A stretch of DNA of 64,000 nucleotides from Phyllobacterium endophyticum. Its GTDB lineage: Bacteria; Pseudomonadota; Alphaproteobacteria; Rhizobiales; Rhizobiaceae. The stretch spans positions 496,001 to 560,000 of the forward strand of contig NZ_PGGN01000002.1 in NCBI RefSeq assembly GCF_003010935.1, read 5' to 3'. The notes under the pieces are model-generated. The model searched no databases and had not been told where the DNA came from. It worked only from the letters and a program-made list of their open reading frames with translations. Made by a program: the position numbers and the translations under genes. The number at the start of each line of letters is the position of its first letter. The first letter of the stretch is position 1. Shown in pieces: positions 55,539 through 63,494 of the stretch.

Positions 55539-55680
55539 GGGTCTGTCGATATTCACGCCGAGACGGCCTGCAAATGGCACTTTTGTGCGGTCCGGTGCTC
55601 ATGAACCCAAAAGTTCACTGCGCTCCGGTCCTCGAAAAGTGTCATTTTCGGCTCGCCCCGACCTGAATTTCAACGGACCC
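55539..55680. repeat. Palindromic repeat family B, copy 2
   Basis: A 142-bp palindrome between rocD and arginase. Arms GGGTCTGTCGATATTCACG and its near complement at 55662-55680. The central hairpin has GAAC/GTTC where copies 1, 6 and 7 have GTAC/GTAC, a compensatory change. The arginase stop codon lies inside this copy (55642-55644), so the last residues of arginase are encoded by the repeat. Confidence 0.85.
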
Positions 55681-56661
55681 TAGAGCGGCGGCGCTCTGTT
55701 CGGCTAATGTCGGCTTGTCAAAAATCTGCCGGCCGAACAGGCTGGCAACCAGATCGACGAGGAGCAGGGCACTCTTGCCGCGTTCATCGAGAAAGGGGTT
55801 GAGTTCGACAAGGTCGAGCGAACCGACGATGCCGGAATCGTGCAGCATCTCCATGACGAGATGCGCCTCCCGGTAGGTGGCGCCGCCGGGAACAGTGGTA
55901 CCGACGCCAGGCGCAAAGGCCGGGTCGATGAAGTCCACGTCGAAACTCACGTGAAGCATGCCGTTGGCCTTCTGTACACGCTCGATTATGCGGCGCAGCA
56001 GCTTCGAGACACCGAATTCATCGATCTGGCGCATGTCGATCACGTCGATACCGCGCTCACGCAGGAGAACGCGTTCGGTCTTGTCGATCGAGCGAATGCC
56101 GAAGAGATGCAGGTTCTCCGGCTTGACGAAGCCATGCGGCTCATCTCCGAACACACCTTCGAGGCCGGGTTCGCGGCAAAGAAGGGCTGCCGACATTCCA
56201 TGCATGTTGCCTGACGGTGAAGTGGCGGGCGTATTGAAATCGGAATGGGCGTCGAGCCAAAGGACGAACAATTCGCGGTCATGTTCTTCGCAATAACGGG
56301 CAATGCCGCCAATCGAACCCATGGAGAGACTGTGGTCGCCGCCAAGAATGACGGGTAACGTGCCGTTCTTCATCGCGTCATAGGTCTCGGCGGACAGGAG
56401 GCGCGACCAAGCGGCGATTTTCTCGATATGATGCGCAAGGCCCTGCACGGGCGGCACGACAGGCAATGTTTTCGGCAAGCGCAGGTCGCCGCGATCCTCG
56501 ACTGGATGTCCGATCTCCTCGAGCATGCTTATGAGCCCGGCGGTGCGAAGCGCAGCGGGACCCATCAGTGCCCCAAGCGTACTCGCGCCTTCTTCGATCG
56601 GCGCGCCGATGACGGTCAGCTTCTGCTTGTGCGTATCCTCGAAATTGCTCTGCATGTTCAT
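55642..56661 (-). CDS. rocF: Arginase with a repeat-encoded C-terminal extension
   Basis: A 339-residue arginase of the ureohydrolase family. Manganese-binding motifs are GGDHSLSMG, WLDAHSDFN and SFDVDFIDPAFAPGVGT. It hydrolyses arginine to ornithine and urea; rocD next to it uses the ornithine. The core resembles Brucella arginase (about 306 residues) and should end soon after FDKPTL. The remaining residues include GSVEIQVGASRK, encoded by family B copy 2. ATG 56661 (MNMQSN) is the likely start; the upstream open frame is also repeat-derived. The gene is divergent from the Lrp-type regulator. Confidence 0.92.
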   Translation of the reverse strand: MNMQSNFEDTHKQKLTVIGAPIEEGASTLGALMGPAALRTAGLISMLEEIGHPVEDRGDLRLPKTLPVVPPVQGLAHHIEKIAAWSRLLSAETYDAMKNGTLPVILGGDHSLSMGSIGGIARYCEEHDRELFVLWLDAHSDFNTPATSPSGNMHGMSAALLCREPGLEGVFGDEPHGFVKPENLHLFGIRSIDKTERVLLRERGIDVIDMRQIDEFGVSKLLRRIIERVQKANGMLHVSFDVDFIDPAFAPGVGTTVPGGATYREAHLVMEMLHDSGIVGSLDLVELNPFLDERGKSALLLVDLVASLFGRQIFDKPTLAEQSAAALGSVEIQVGASRK

Positions 56662-56679
56662 TAGCAACCACCACTCTCT

Positions 56680-56820
56680 GGGTCTGTTGATATTCACGCC
56701 ATGACGGCCTGCAAACGGCGCTTTTCTGCGAGCCGGTGCTCATGAACCAAAGTTCACTGCGCTCCGGTTCTCGAAAATCACCATTTTCGGCACGTCCTGA
56801 TCGCGAATCTCGCCGGACCC
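56680..56820. repeat. Palindromic repeat family B, copy 3
   Basis: A 141-bp copy upstream of arginase. Arms GGGTCTGTTGATATTCACG and the complementary end CTCGCCGGACCC. The core has CATGAACCAAAGTTCACTGC and CGAAAATCACCATTTTCG. It lies between the arginase start and the presumed operator region, so it would be in the arginase mRNA leader if transcription starts near 56840. Confidence 0.85.
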
Positions 56821-56836
56821 CCCGCTCAGAAGACAT

Positions 56837-56860
56837 AATATCGCGTTTCGGCGCTATATT
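56837..56860. promoter_or_regulatory. Candidate Lrp-type operator between arginase and its regulator
   Basis: AATATCGCG, 6-nt spacer, CGCTATATT: a 9-bp inverted repeat with one mismatch. Nearby, TGCGCA occurs twice (56904-56909, 56916-56921). Both lie in the divergent gap between arginase and the Lrp-like gene, where an autoregulating activator would bind. Confidence 0.4.
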
Positions 56861-56955
56861 CTCATCTCGGCGCGGTGACAAAAAGACAGCATCCTGATAG
56901 ATATGCGCATTCTGATGCGCACTTTGCTCAGTCAAATTTGCCAGATTGAAAGACA

Positions 56956-57378
56956 ATGGATGATGTAGACCGGAAATTGCTGTCACTCCTGCGCGACGAT
57001 TGCCGCCTGCCGGTCTCGTCCATGGCGACGATCCTTGGCATTTCGCGCGCTACGGTGCGGGCGCGCATAGACAAGCTGACGACAGACGGCACTATCCAGG
57101 GGTTTACCGTAACGTTGAAGGCGGGCGCGGGCCTCTACGGCGTGCGCGCAGTCGCCATGGTCGAAGTGGCGGGGCAGGCGGCGGAAAAGGTTGTGCGGCG
57201 ATTGCAGGGCTTTCCGGAAATCCGTGCTTTGCACACGACGAACGGCCGCTGGGACATTGTCGCCGAAATAGAGGTCGAGACGCTTGAGGCTTTCGACCGA
57301 ACCCTGCGCGATATTCGCCATATTGACGGAATCACTTCCACGGAGACTAGTATCCTTCTGTCGACGCGCAAGAGCTAG
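56956..57378 (+). CDS. Lrp/AsnC-family regulator, probable activator of arginine catabolism
   Basis: A 140-residue Lrp/AsnC protein: N-terminal HTH (about 1-55, DDVDRKLLSLLRDDCRLPVSSMATILGISRATVRARI, seen in parts such as LGISRATVRARI) and a C-terminal RAM ligand domain (about 62-135, TTNGRWDIVAEIEV). Its divergence from arginase-rocD suggests it activates them with arginine or ornithine as effector, as known for comparable regulators in Agrobacterium and relatives. A family B repeat overlaps the last base of its stop. Confidence 0.88.
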   Translation: MDDVDRKLLSLLRDDCRLPVSSMATILGISRATVRARIDKLTTDGTIQGFTVTLKAGAGLYGVRAVAMVEVAGQAAEKVVRRLQGFPEIRALHTTNGRWDIVAEIEVETLEAFDRTLRDIRHIDGITSTETSILLSTRKS

Positions 57379-57519
57379 GATATACTGATATTCACGCCAG
57401 GACGGCCTGCAAATGGCACTTTTCTGCGATACGGTGCTCATGAACCCAAAAGTTCACTGCGCTCCGGTTCTCGAAAATCATCATTTCCGGCTCGCCCTGA
57501 CGCGAATCTCAATATACCC
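57378..57519. repeat. Palindromic repeat family B, copy 4
   Basis: A 142-bp copy starting at the Lrp stop. Its arms read GGATATACTGATATTC and, at the far end, GAATCTCAATATACCC: different from the arms of copies 2, 3 and 7 yet still complementary to each other. The centre has GAAC/GTTC. Confidence 0.85.
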
Positions 57520-57556
57520 GACCCCAGTAACGGCGGGCGGTTGAAGGAGGAGTGGT

Positions 57557-58960
57557 TTGCACATTCGTGAGATTCCATGGCTGGAGCCAGTCGAAGCCGC
57601 AGAGAGATTGCGTGCGCTCGGAGGGTTGAGCTTTCTCGATAGTGCCATGCGCCACGACAGCCTTGGACGTTACTCCTACGTGGCGGCTGATCCATTTGGT
57701 CGGCTTGTCGTCGAGAACGGCGTGGCGCGGTGGAACGGCACAGTGCTTCATCAGCACCCGCTCGATGCGATGTCGCACTATCTCGACTTTTACCGGCTTG
57801 AGGATCAGCCCGGTGTTCCGGCGTTCCAGGGAGGTGCAATCGGCTATTTTTCCTACGAATTCGGGCGCTTGCTGGAGCGTTTGCCACAGCCGGAAGTGCC
57901 GGCGCACGGCTCCATGCCGGATGCGGACTGGTATTTCTACGATGTGGTCGTTTCATTCGATCATGCGGCCGGCAAAGTCTGGCTCTTGTCATCCGGATTG
58001 CCGGAAACAGACGCTACGGCCCGCACCAGCAAGAGCGTCGAGCGTGCAGAACAATTCCTGCAGCTGGTGCAAGGGAATTTGTACCAGGACGGTACGGCTG
58101 GCAAGGAACAGAGAATCCCTCGATCGTCATGGCAGTCCAATTTCGAGCGCGACGCATATATGCAATCCGTTGCCAGGGTGGTGGAATATATTCTCGACGG
58201 CGATATTTTCCAGGCAAACATAGCCCAGCGATTTGTCGCCGACCTGCCCGAAGGGTTCGCACATTGGCCGTTCTACAAGGCGCTGCGCCAGCGCAATGCC
58301 GCGACCTTTGCCGCCTATCTCGATCGTGGCGAGATCGTCATCGCGTCGAGTTCGCCGGAACGTTTCATTGCGGTGAAAGGCGATCAGGTCGAGACGCGTC
58401 CGATCAAAGGCACGATGCCGCGATCCCCAGATTCCGATGAAGACAAGAATCTCGCCGACATTCTTCTCAAGTCGGAGAAGGATCGTGCGGAAAACCTGAT
58501 GATCGTCGATTTGATGCGCAACGATCTCTCCCGCGTTTGCCGCCCGCATTCCGTGCTGACGCCGGTCCTTTGCGGTCTCGAAACCTATGCGAGCGTTCAT
58601 CATCTGGTTTCCGTCGTTACCGGAAGGCTGGCGGAAGGCAAGTCCTTGATGGACTTGATCAGAGCGGCGTTTCCCGGCGGTTCGATCACTGGCGCACCAA
58701 AATTGCGGGCCATGGAAATCATCACTGATATAGAACGAGAGGCGCGAGGGGTCTATTGCGGCTCAATCGGCTATATCGGCTTCAACGGCAATTTCGATAG
58801 CAATATTGGCATTCGCACGGTGGTTTTCCAAGGCGGGAAGGCCGTCTTCCAGGCGGGCGGCGGCATCACCGCGCTATCCGACCCTGCTGCGGAATACCAG
58901 GAAACACTGGACAAGGCGGTGCGCATCTTCGCAGTGTTCGATCAGGGTGCTGCGCCATGA
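57557..58960 (+). CDS. pabB: Aminodeoxychorismate synthase component I
   Basis: A 467-residue chorismate-utilising enzyme. The C-terminal domain carries SSSPERFIA, the catalytic-lysine type motif TRPIKGTMPRS, NLMIVDLMRNDLSRV, FPGGSITGAPKLRAMEII and QAGGGITALSDP. PIKGT with Lys is the PabB form. The N-terminal domain (about 1-110) is the usual anthranilate synthase I N-domain. It makes 4-amino-4-deoxychorismate for folate with the PabA subunit. The start is a TTG with AAGGAGG six nt upstream, a strong site, so a TTG start is credible. A 4-nt overlap links it to pabA. Confidence 0.9.
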   Translation: MHIREIPWLEPVEAAERLRALGGLSFLDSAMRHDSLGRYSYVAADPFGRLVVENGVARWNGTVLHQHPLDAMSHYLDFYRLEDQPGVPAFQGGAIGYFSYEFGRLLERLPQPEVPAHGSMPDADWYFYDVVVSFDHAAGKVWLLSSGLPETDATARTSKSVERAEQFLQLVQGNLYQDGTAGKEQRIPRSSWQSNFERDAYMQSVARVVEYILDGDIFQANIAQRFVADLPEGFAHWPFYKALRQRNAATFAAYLDRGEIVIASSSPERFIAVKGDQVETRPIKGTMPRSPDSDEDKNLADILLKSEKDRAENLMIVDLMRNDLSRVCRPHSVLTPVLCGLETYASVHHLVSVVTGRLAEGKSLMDLIRAAFPGGSITGAPKLRAMEIITDIEREARGVYCGSIGYIGFNGNFDSNIGIRTVVFQGGKAVFQAGGGITALSDPAAEYQETLDKAVRIFAVFDQGAAP

Positions 58961-59535
58961 TACTGATCATCGACAATTACGATTCCTTCGTTTTCACTGT
59001 GGCGCGGTACTTCACGGAACTGGGCGTTGAAGTTCAGGTGCTGCGCAATGACGCCATAACCGCAGCGGAAGTCGAGAAACTGAGACCTGATGCCATCGTG
59101 GTTTCGCCTGGGCCATGCGGACCGCGTGAAGCGGGGCACTCGATGCAGATTATCGAGAGGTTGAGCGGACAGGTGCCAATTCTCGGCATATGCCTTGGGC
59201 ATCAGTGTATCGGTGAAGTTTTCGGTGGCAAGGTCGTGCGAGCGCAGGAGCCGATGCATGGGCGTTCATCAGCGATAGATCACGACGGTACAGACATTTT
59301 CAAGGGGCTGCCGAGCCCGTTCCGCGCTGGCCGTTATCACTCGTTGATCGTCGAGTCCGTCGATGGCAGCGACCTTTCGGTAACGGCGCGATCCAGTGCG
59401 GGCGAGATCATGGGGCTTGCCCATGTAAGTCACCCGACTTTTGGGGTGCAGTTTCATCCAGAATCCGTGCTGACGGAATATGGCCACGCCATGCTGGGCA
59501 ATTTCCTGCGGCTATCGCGAGCATTTAGGCCATAA
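58957..59535 (+). CDS. pabA: Aminodeoxychorismate synthase component II (glutamine amidotransferase)
   Basis: A 192-residue class I glutamine amidotransferase with MILIIDNYDSFVFTVARYF, the nucleophile Cys in GICLGHQ, and the catalytic His-Glu in FGVQFHPESVLTE. It supplies ammonia to PabB; in many bacteria the same subunit also serves anthranilate synthase. The ATG overlaps the pabB stop (ATGA). Confidence 0.92.
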   Translation: MILIIDNYDSFVFTVARYFTELGVEVQVLRNDAITAAEVEKLRPDAIVVSPGPCGPREAGHSMQIIERLSGQVPILGICLGHQCIGEVFGGKVVRAQEPMHGRSSAIDHDGTDIFKGLPSPFRAGRYHSLIVESVDGSDLSVTARSSAGEIMGLAHVSHPTFGVQFHPESVLTEYGHAMLGNFLRLSRAFRP

Positions 59536-59641
59536 CGGCCTGCAAATGGCGTTTTTCTGTGGCTGGTGCTCATGAACCCGAAGTCACTGCGCTCCGGTGT
59601 TCGCAATCTACCATCGTCGACTCGTACTGACGCAAAATCCC
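59533..59641. repeat. Degenerate copy of palindromic repeat family B (copy 5)
   Basis: Starts at the pabA stop with ACGGCCTGCAAATGGCG and keeps GGTGCTCATGAACCCGAAG and CACTGCGCTCCGGTG, but the second arm is decayed and the central stem is shortened. The rest of the gap to 59793 shows no gene; AGGAG eight nt before 59794 serves the aldehyde dehydrogenase gene. Confidence 0.7.
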
Positions 59642-59793
59642 TTAAGCCCGAAACGCCGCTATTTTAGCCTCATTGTTCGATATTCCTGTTGGCCGCAACG
59701 CCAATCATCCGCTACACACTCAATGGAACGCACGCCAATACTATCCGGCGCTGAATCAACGACAATCAGAGAACCACAGGCAGGAGAAAGACC

Positions 59794-61242
59794 ATGCTTC
59801 GCAAGACCGATTTCTACATCGACGGAAAGTGGATAGCGCCGGTATCAGCGAAAGAGCTTGAGGTGATCAATCCAGCCGATGAGCAGCCTTTTGCCGTTAT
59901 TTCGCTTGGCTCTGAAGCGGATGTGGACAAGGCCGTTTCTGCCGCGCGCAAGGCATTCACCACGTGGAGCGAGACCAGCCGCGAAGAGCGACTGGCCTGG
60001 CTGGAACGCCTGCTCGCCGTCTATAAGTCGCGCATCGCCGACATGGCCAAGGCTATTTCGTCCGAAATGGGCGCGCCGATCAAAATGGCGCTGGACGAAC
60101 AGGCGGCATCAGGCACGGGTCACATCGAGGCCTTCATCCAGGCATTGAAGAACTTCGAATTCGAGCGGCCGTTGAATGGCCATGGCGGAACCGTTCGGAT
60201 CGCCTATGAGCCGATCGGTGTCTGCGGTCTGATTACGCCGTGGAACTGGCCGATGAACCAGGTGGTCCTGAAGGTAGTCCCCGCGATCGCCGCAGGATGC
60301 ACGGTTATTCTCAAGCCTTCCGAGATCGCGCCCATCTCTTCGGTGATCTTCGCGGAAATGGTCGACGCATCGGGCCTTCCGGCAGGTGTGTTCAACCTCG
60401 TCAATGGCGATGGTCCGACTGTTGGTGCAGTAATGTCCGCCCATCCTGAGATCGACATGATGTCGTTCACAGGCTCCACCCGGGCCGGAATTGCCGTGAC
60501 CAAGGCAGCAGCCGATACGGTCAAGCGTGTATCCCTGGAACTTGGCGGCAAGTCGCCGAACATCGTGTTTGCGGATGCGGACGTGGAAGCTGCGGTCAAA
60601 CGCGGCGTCGAGCATGTATTCAACAATACAGGCCAATCGTGCAACGCGCCGACGCGCATGCTCGTCGAACGCTCGGTTTATGACAAGGCGACTGAGATCG
60701 CCGCCGAGACCGCGAAGGCAACCAAGGTCGGCGATCCCTCGCAGGACGGCGATCACATGGGGCCGCTCGTTTCGGAGTTGCAGTTCAACAAGGTTCAGGG
60801 TCTGATCGAGCAGGGCATCAAGGAAGGTGCGCGCCTGATTGCCGGCGGTACTGGACGCCCTGAAGGATTCAATCGTGGTTACTACGTACGTCCGACCGTT
60901 TTCGCCGACGTGAACAATGAGATGACGATTGCCCGCGAGGAAATTTTCGGTCCGGTGCTCGCCATAATTCCATTCGACACCGAGGAAGAGGCAGTAGAAA
61001 TCGCCAATGACACGCCTTATGGGCTGGCTGCCTACATCCAGTCGGGAGACCGCGAGCGAATCAAGCGTGTGTCAAAGCAGTTGCGTGCGGGCATGGTTCG
61101 GATAAATGGCGCCGAACATGCGGCTGATGCGCCTTTCGGCGGCTACAAGCACTCGGGCATAGGACGGGAAGGCGGACACTTCGGGATCGAGGATTTCCTG
61201 GAGGTGAAGGCAATCAGCGGCTGGGAAGACAGCGCTGCCTGA
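59794..61242 (+). CDS. NAD(P)-dependent aldehyde dehydrogenase
   Basis: A 482-residue ALDH superfamily protein. The catalytic Cys is in NNTGQSCNAPTRM, the general-base Glu in LELGGKSPNIV, and cofactor-binding residues in ITPWNWPMNQ and FTGSTRAG. AGGAG lies eight nt before the ATG. The substrate is unknown. In this neighbourhood guanidinobutyraldehyde (from AruI) or a betaine-type aldehyde would be attractive, but the gene is more than 35 kb from aruI and stands alone between repeats, so no link is shown. Confidence 0.9.
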   Translation: MLRKTDFYIDGKWIAPVSAKELEVINPADEQPFAVISLGSEADVDKAVSAARKAFTTWSETSREERLAWLERLLAVYKSRIADMAKAISSEMGAPIKMALDEQAASGTGHIEAFIQALKNFEFERPLNGHGGTVRIAYEPIGVCGLITPWNWPMNQVVLKVVPAIAAGCTVILKPSEIAPISSVIFAEMVDASGLPAGVFNLVNGDGPTVGAVMSAHPEIDMMSFTGSTRAGIAVTKAAADTVKRVSLELGGKSPNIVFADADVEAAVKRGVEHVFNNTGQSCNAPTRMLVERSVYDKATEIAAETAKATKVGDPSQDGDHMGPLVSELQFNKVQGLIEQGIKEGARLIAGGTGRPEGFNRGYYVRPTVFADVNNEMTIAREEIFGPVLAIIPFDTEEEAVEIANDTPYGLAAYIQSGDRERIKRVSKQLRAGMVRINGAEHAADAPFGGYKHSGIGREGGHFGIEDFLEVKAISGWEDSAA

Positions 61243-61257
61243 ATGCCGGTTTGAAAC

Positions 61258-61362
61258 GTGCGACGGTCATCTGACGCGATTTTCTGCGCTTCCGGTGCTC
61301 ACGTACTTGATGTACGCTGAGCTCCGGTTCTCGTAAACCGCGCCATCCGACTCAGCGTAGCG
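61258..61362. repeat. Palindromic repeat family B, short copy 6
   Basis: Keeps the core: GCGATTTTCTGCGCTTCCGG, TGCTCACGTACTTGATGTACGCTGAG and CTCCGGTTCTCGTAAACCGCG, with a GTAC/GTAC central stem. The outer arms are short or diverged. It lies between the aldehyde dehydrogenase gene and mgtE. Confidence 0.75.
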
Positions 61363-61432
61363 TCTTTTCCAAACGGACACTGAGTTTTAACTGACGAGAC
61401 GCCATATTTGTCAGGAAGGCAGGTGCGGATAC

Positions 61433-62842
61433 ATGGAACCAGAAACTCTCCCCGAATTCGCACCTGACGATGATGCCGTTGATATCTACGGTGAGGATGG
61501 TGCTGTCCGCACCTCCTATCTGGCGCGTGTCGGCGCCGCCATCGCCGACCGGGATGTTCTGTTTCTCCGCTCGCACGTGGGCAAGCTCCATCAGTCGGAA
61601 CTCGGCCACGTTCTCGAGGCCCTGCAACCCGATCAACGCAGAGCGCTCGTCGAGCTTCTCGGCGATGAGTTCGATTTTGCCGCGCTGACCGAAGTCGACG
61701 AGGCGGTTCGCCTCGAAATCGTCGATGCAATGCCTAACCGGCAGATCGCCGAAGGCGTCCAGGAACTCGATTCCGACGATGCAGTCTACATTCTCGAAGA
61801 TCTCGAGCAGGAGGATCGCGACGAGATCCTGGCGCAGCTGCCTTTCACCGAACGGGTTCGACTACGCCGCTCCCTTGGCTATCCGGAGGAGACAGCCGGC
61901 CGCCGCATGCAGACGGAATTCGTTGCGGTGCCGCCATTCTGGACCGTCGGCCAGACCATCGACTACATGCGCGAGAACGACGATCTGCCCGAATCCTTTT
62001 CCCAGATATTCGTCATCGATCCGATGTTTCGTCTTTTGGGGGCTATTGACCTCGATCGCATCCTGCGTACGCGGCGCGATGTCAAGATCGACGAGATCAT
62101 GCACGAAACGCGCCACGCAATTCCGGCGACGATGGACCAGGAAGAAGCGGCCCAGATTTTCGAGCAATACGATCTCCTGTCGGCTGCTGTCGTGGATGAA
62201 AATGACCGGCTTGTCGGTGTTCTGACGATCGAGAACATCGTCGACGTCATTCAGGAAGAGGCCGAGGAAGACATCCTGCGTCTTGGCGGCGTCGGCGACG
62301 AAGAGTTGTCTGACTCGGTTCTGTCGACGTCGCGCTCCCGTACACCCTGGCTTGTGATCAACCTGTTTACGGCTTTTCTCTCGGCCTCGGTGATCGGGCT
62401 CTTCGACGGAACGATCCAGCAGATGGTTGCATTGGCAGTGCTCATGCCGATCGTGGCTTCGATGGGTGGCAATGCGGGCACGCAGACGATGACCGTGACC
62501 GTTCGCGCTCTTGCGACACGCGACATGGACATTTACAACGCCGGCCGGATCATCCGGCGTGAAGCCTTCGTGGGGCTGATCAATGGCGTTATTTTCGCCA
62601 TAATGATCGGCGTCGTCGCCGGTTTGTGGTTCACCAACGTCAACATCGGCGGAATCATCGCAGCGGCGATGATCATCAACATGCTTGCCGCCGCACTTGG
62701 CGGTATATTGATTCCCCTGTTGTTGCACCGCTTCGGGGCAGATCCGGCGATAGCTTCCGCGGTGTTCGTTACCACGGTAACCGATGTGGTTGGTTTTTCA
62801 TCGTTTCTTGGCCTTGCGACTTGGTGGTTCGGCTTCAGGTAA
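61433..62842 (+). CDS. mgtE: Magnesium transporter MgtE
   Basis: A 469-residue MgtE channel. It has the acidic N-terminal superhelical domain (about 30-150, with repeats like EALQPDQRRALVELLGDEFD), a pair of CBS domains (about 155-280), and a five-helix transmembrane domain (about 315-469) with VALAVLMPIVASMGGNAGTQTMTV, the conserved pore signature. It imports Mg2+ and is gated by cytoplasmic Mg2+ binding to the N and CBS domains. No magnesium riboswitch is evident in the 70 bp between repeat B copy 6 and the start. Confidence 0.95.
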   Translation: MEPETLPEFAPDDDAVDIYGEDGAVRTSYLARVGAAIADRDVLFLRSHVGKLHQSELGHVLEALQPDQRRALVELLGDEFDFAALTEVDEAVRLEIVDAMPNRQIAEGVQELDSDDAVYILEDLEQEDRDEILAQLPFTERVRLRRSLGYPEETAGRRMQTEFVAVPPFWTVGQTIDYMRENDDLPESFSQIFVIDPMFRLLGAIDLDRILRTRRDVKIDEIMHETRHAIPATMDQEEAAQIFEQYDLLSAAVVDENDRLVGVLTIENIVDVIQEEAEEDILRLGGVGDEELSDSVLSTSRSRTPWLVINLFTAFLSASVIGLFDGTIQQMVALAVLMPIVASMGGNAGTQTMTVTVRALATRDMDIYNAGRIIRREAFVGLINGVIFAIMIGVVAGLWFTNVNIGGIIAAAMIINMLAAALGGILIPLLLHRFGADPAIASAVFVTTVTDVVGFSSFLGLATWWFGFR

Positions 62843-62954
62843 CAGCTGTTGCAGAACGATTGGACTTAAGTTCACAACCGAGTACAATCGTGCAATTGAC
62901 TTTTACGTAATTGCGTGAGCACAACATTGATATATGACGAGGGGCTGTGACTGC

Positions 62955-63341
62955 ATGCGCGAGTATTACACCATCACCGAACTGACACGGGAATTCGGCG
63001 TGTCGACGCGCACGTTGCGATTCTATGAGGACGAGGATTTGATCCACCCGGTCCGACGCGGACGTACGCGGCTGTTCCGGCCGTCCGACCGGCATTTGCT
63101 CAAGCAGATATTACGCGGCAAACGGCTCGGTTTTTCGATCGCCGAAATTCAAGAAATCATCCAGATGTACAAGGAGCCGCCCGGTGAAATGGGACAGCTG
63201 CATCTGATGATGAAGCGCGTCGAGGAAAGGCGCGCAGAGCTGCGCCAGAAGCGCAGGGATATCGAGGAAACACTGGCTGAACTCGATCAGGTCGAAGAAG
63301 GTTGTATAGAGCGTTTGGCTGAGTTGGGCGTAAACACCTAG
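62955..63341 (+). CDS. MerR-family transcriptional regulator
   Basis: A 128-residue MerR-type regulator (from ATG 62955, MREYYTIT): HTH at about residues 1-70 (YTITELTREFGVSTRTLRFYEDEDLIHPVRRGRTRLF, seen in parts such as VSTRTLRFYEDEDL) and a long dimerisation coiled coil (about 80-115, MMKRVEERRAELRQKRRDIEETLAEL). Only one Cys follows (EEGCIERL), so a metal-binding MerR is unlikely; the form recalls LiuR-type regulators of branched-chain acid catabolism. An upstream in-frame ATG at 62934 adds seven residues. Its target is not evident. Confidence 0.85.
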   Translation: MREYYTITELTREFGVSTRTLRFYEDEDLIHPVRRGRTRLFRPSDRHLLKQILRGKRLGFSIAEIQEIIQMYKEPPGEMGQLHLMMKRVEERRAELRQKRRDIEETLAELDQVEEGCIERLAELGVNT

Positions 63342-63482
63342 GATGTGCTGATATTCACGCCATGACGGTCTGCAAACGGCGTTTTTCTGCGATCCGGTGC
63401 TCACGTACTATAAGTACGCTCCGCTCCGCTTCTCGAAAACCACCGTTTTCGCCTTGTCACGATCGCGAATCTCAGCACACCT
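63340..63482. repeat. Palindromic repeat family B, copy 7
   Basis: A 143-bp copy in the convergent gap after the MerR gene. Arms AGGATGTGCTGATATTC and GAATCTCAGCACACCT pair with each other but differ from the arms of other copies. The centre has GTACTATAAGTAC, and the inner arm AAACGG/CCGTTT replaces AAATGG/CCATTT of copy 1. Confidence 0.85.
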
Positions 63483-63494
63483 AATCTACGCGAA

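Noticed and set aside
61363-61432. Possible magnesium riboswitch before mgtE
   Set aside because: The gap after the repeat is only about 70 bp and shows no M-box-like conserved segments.
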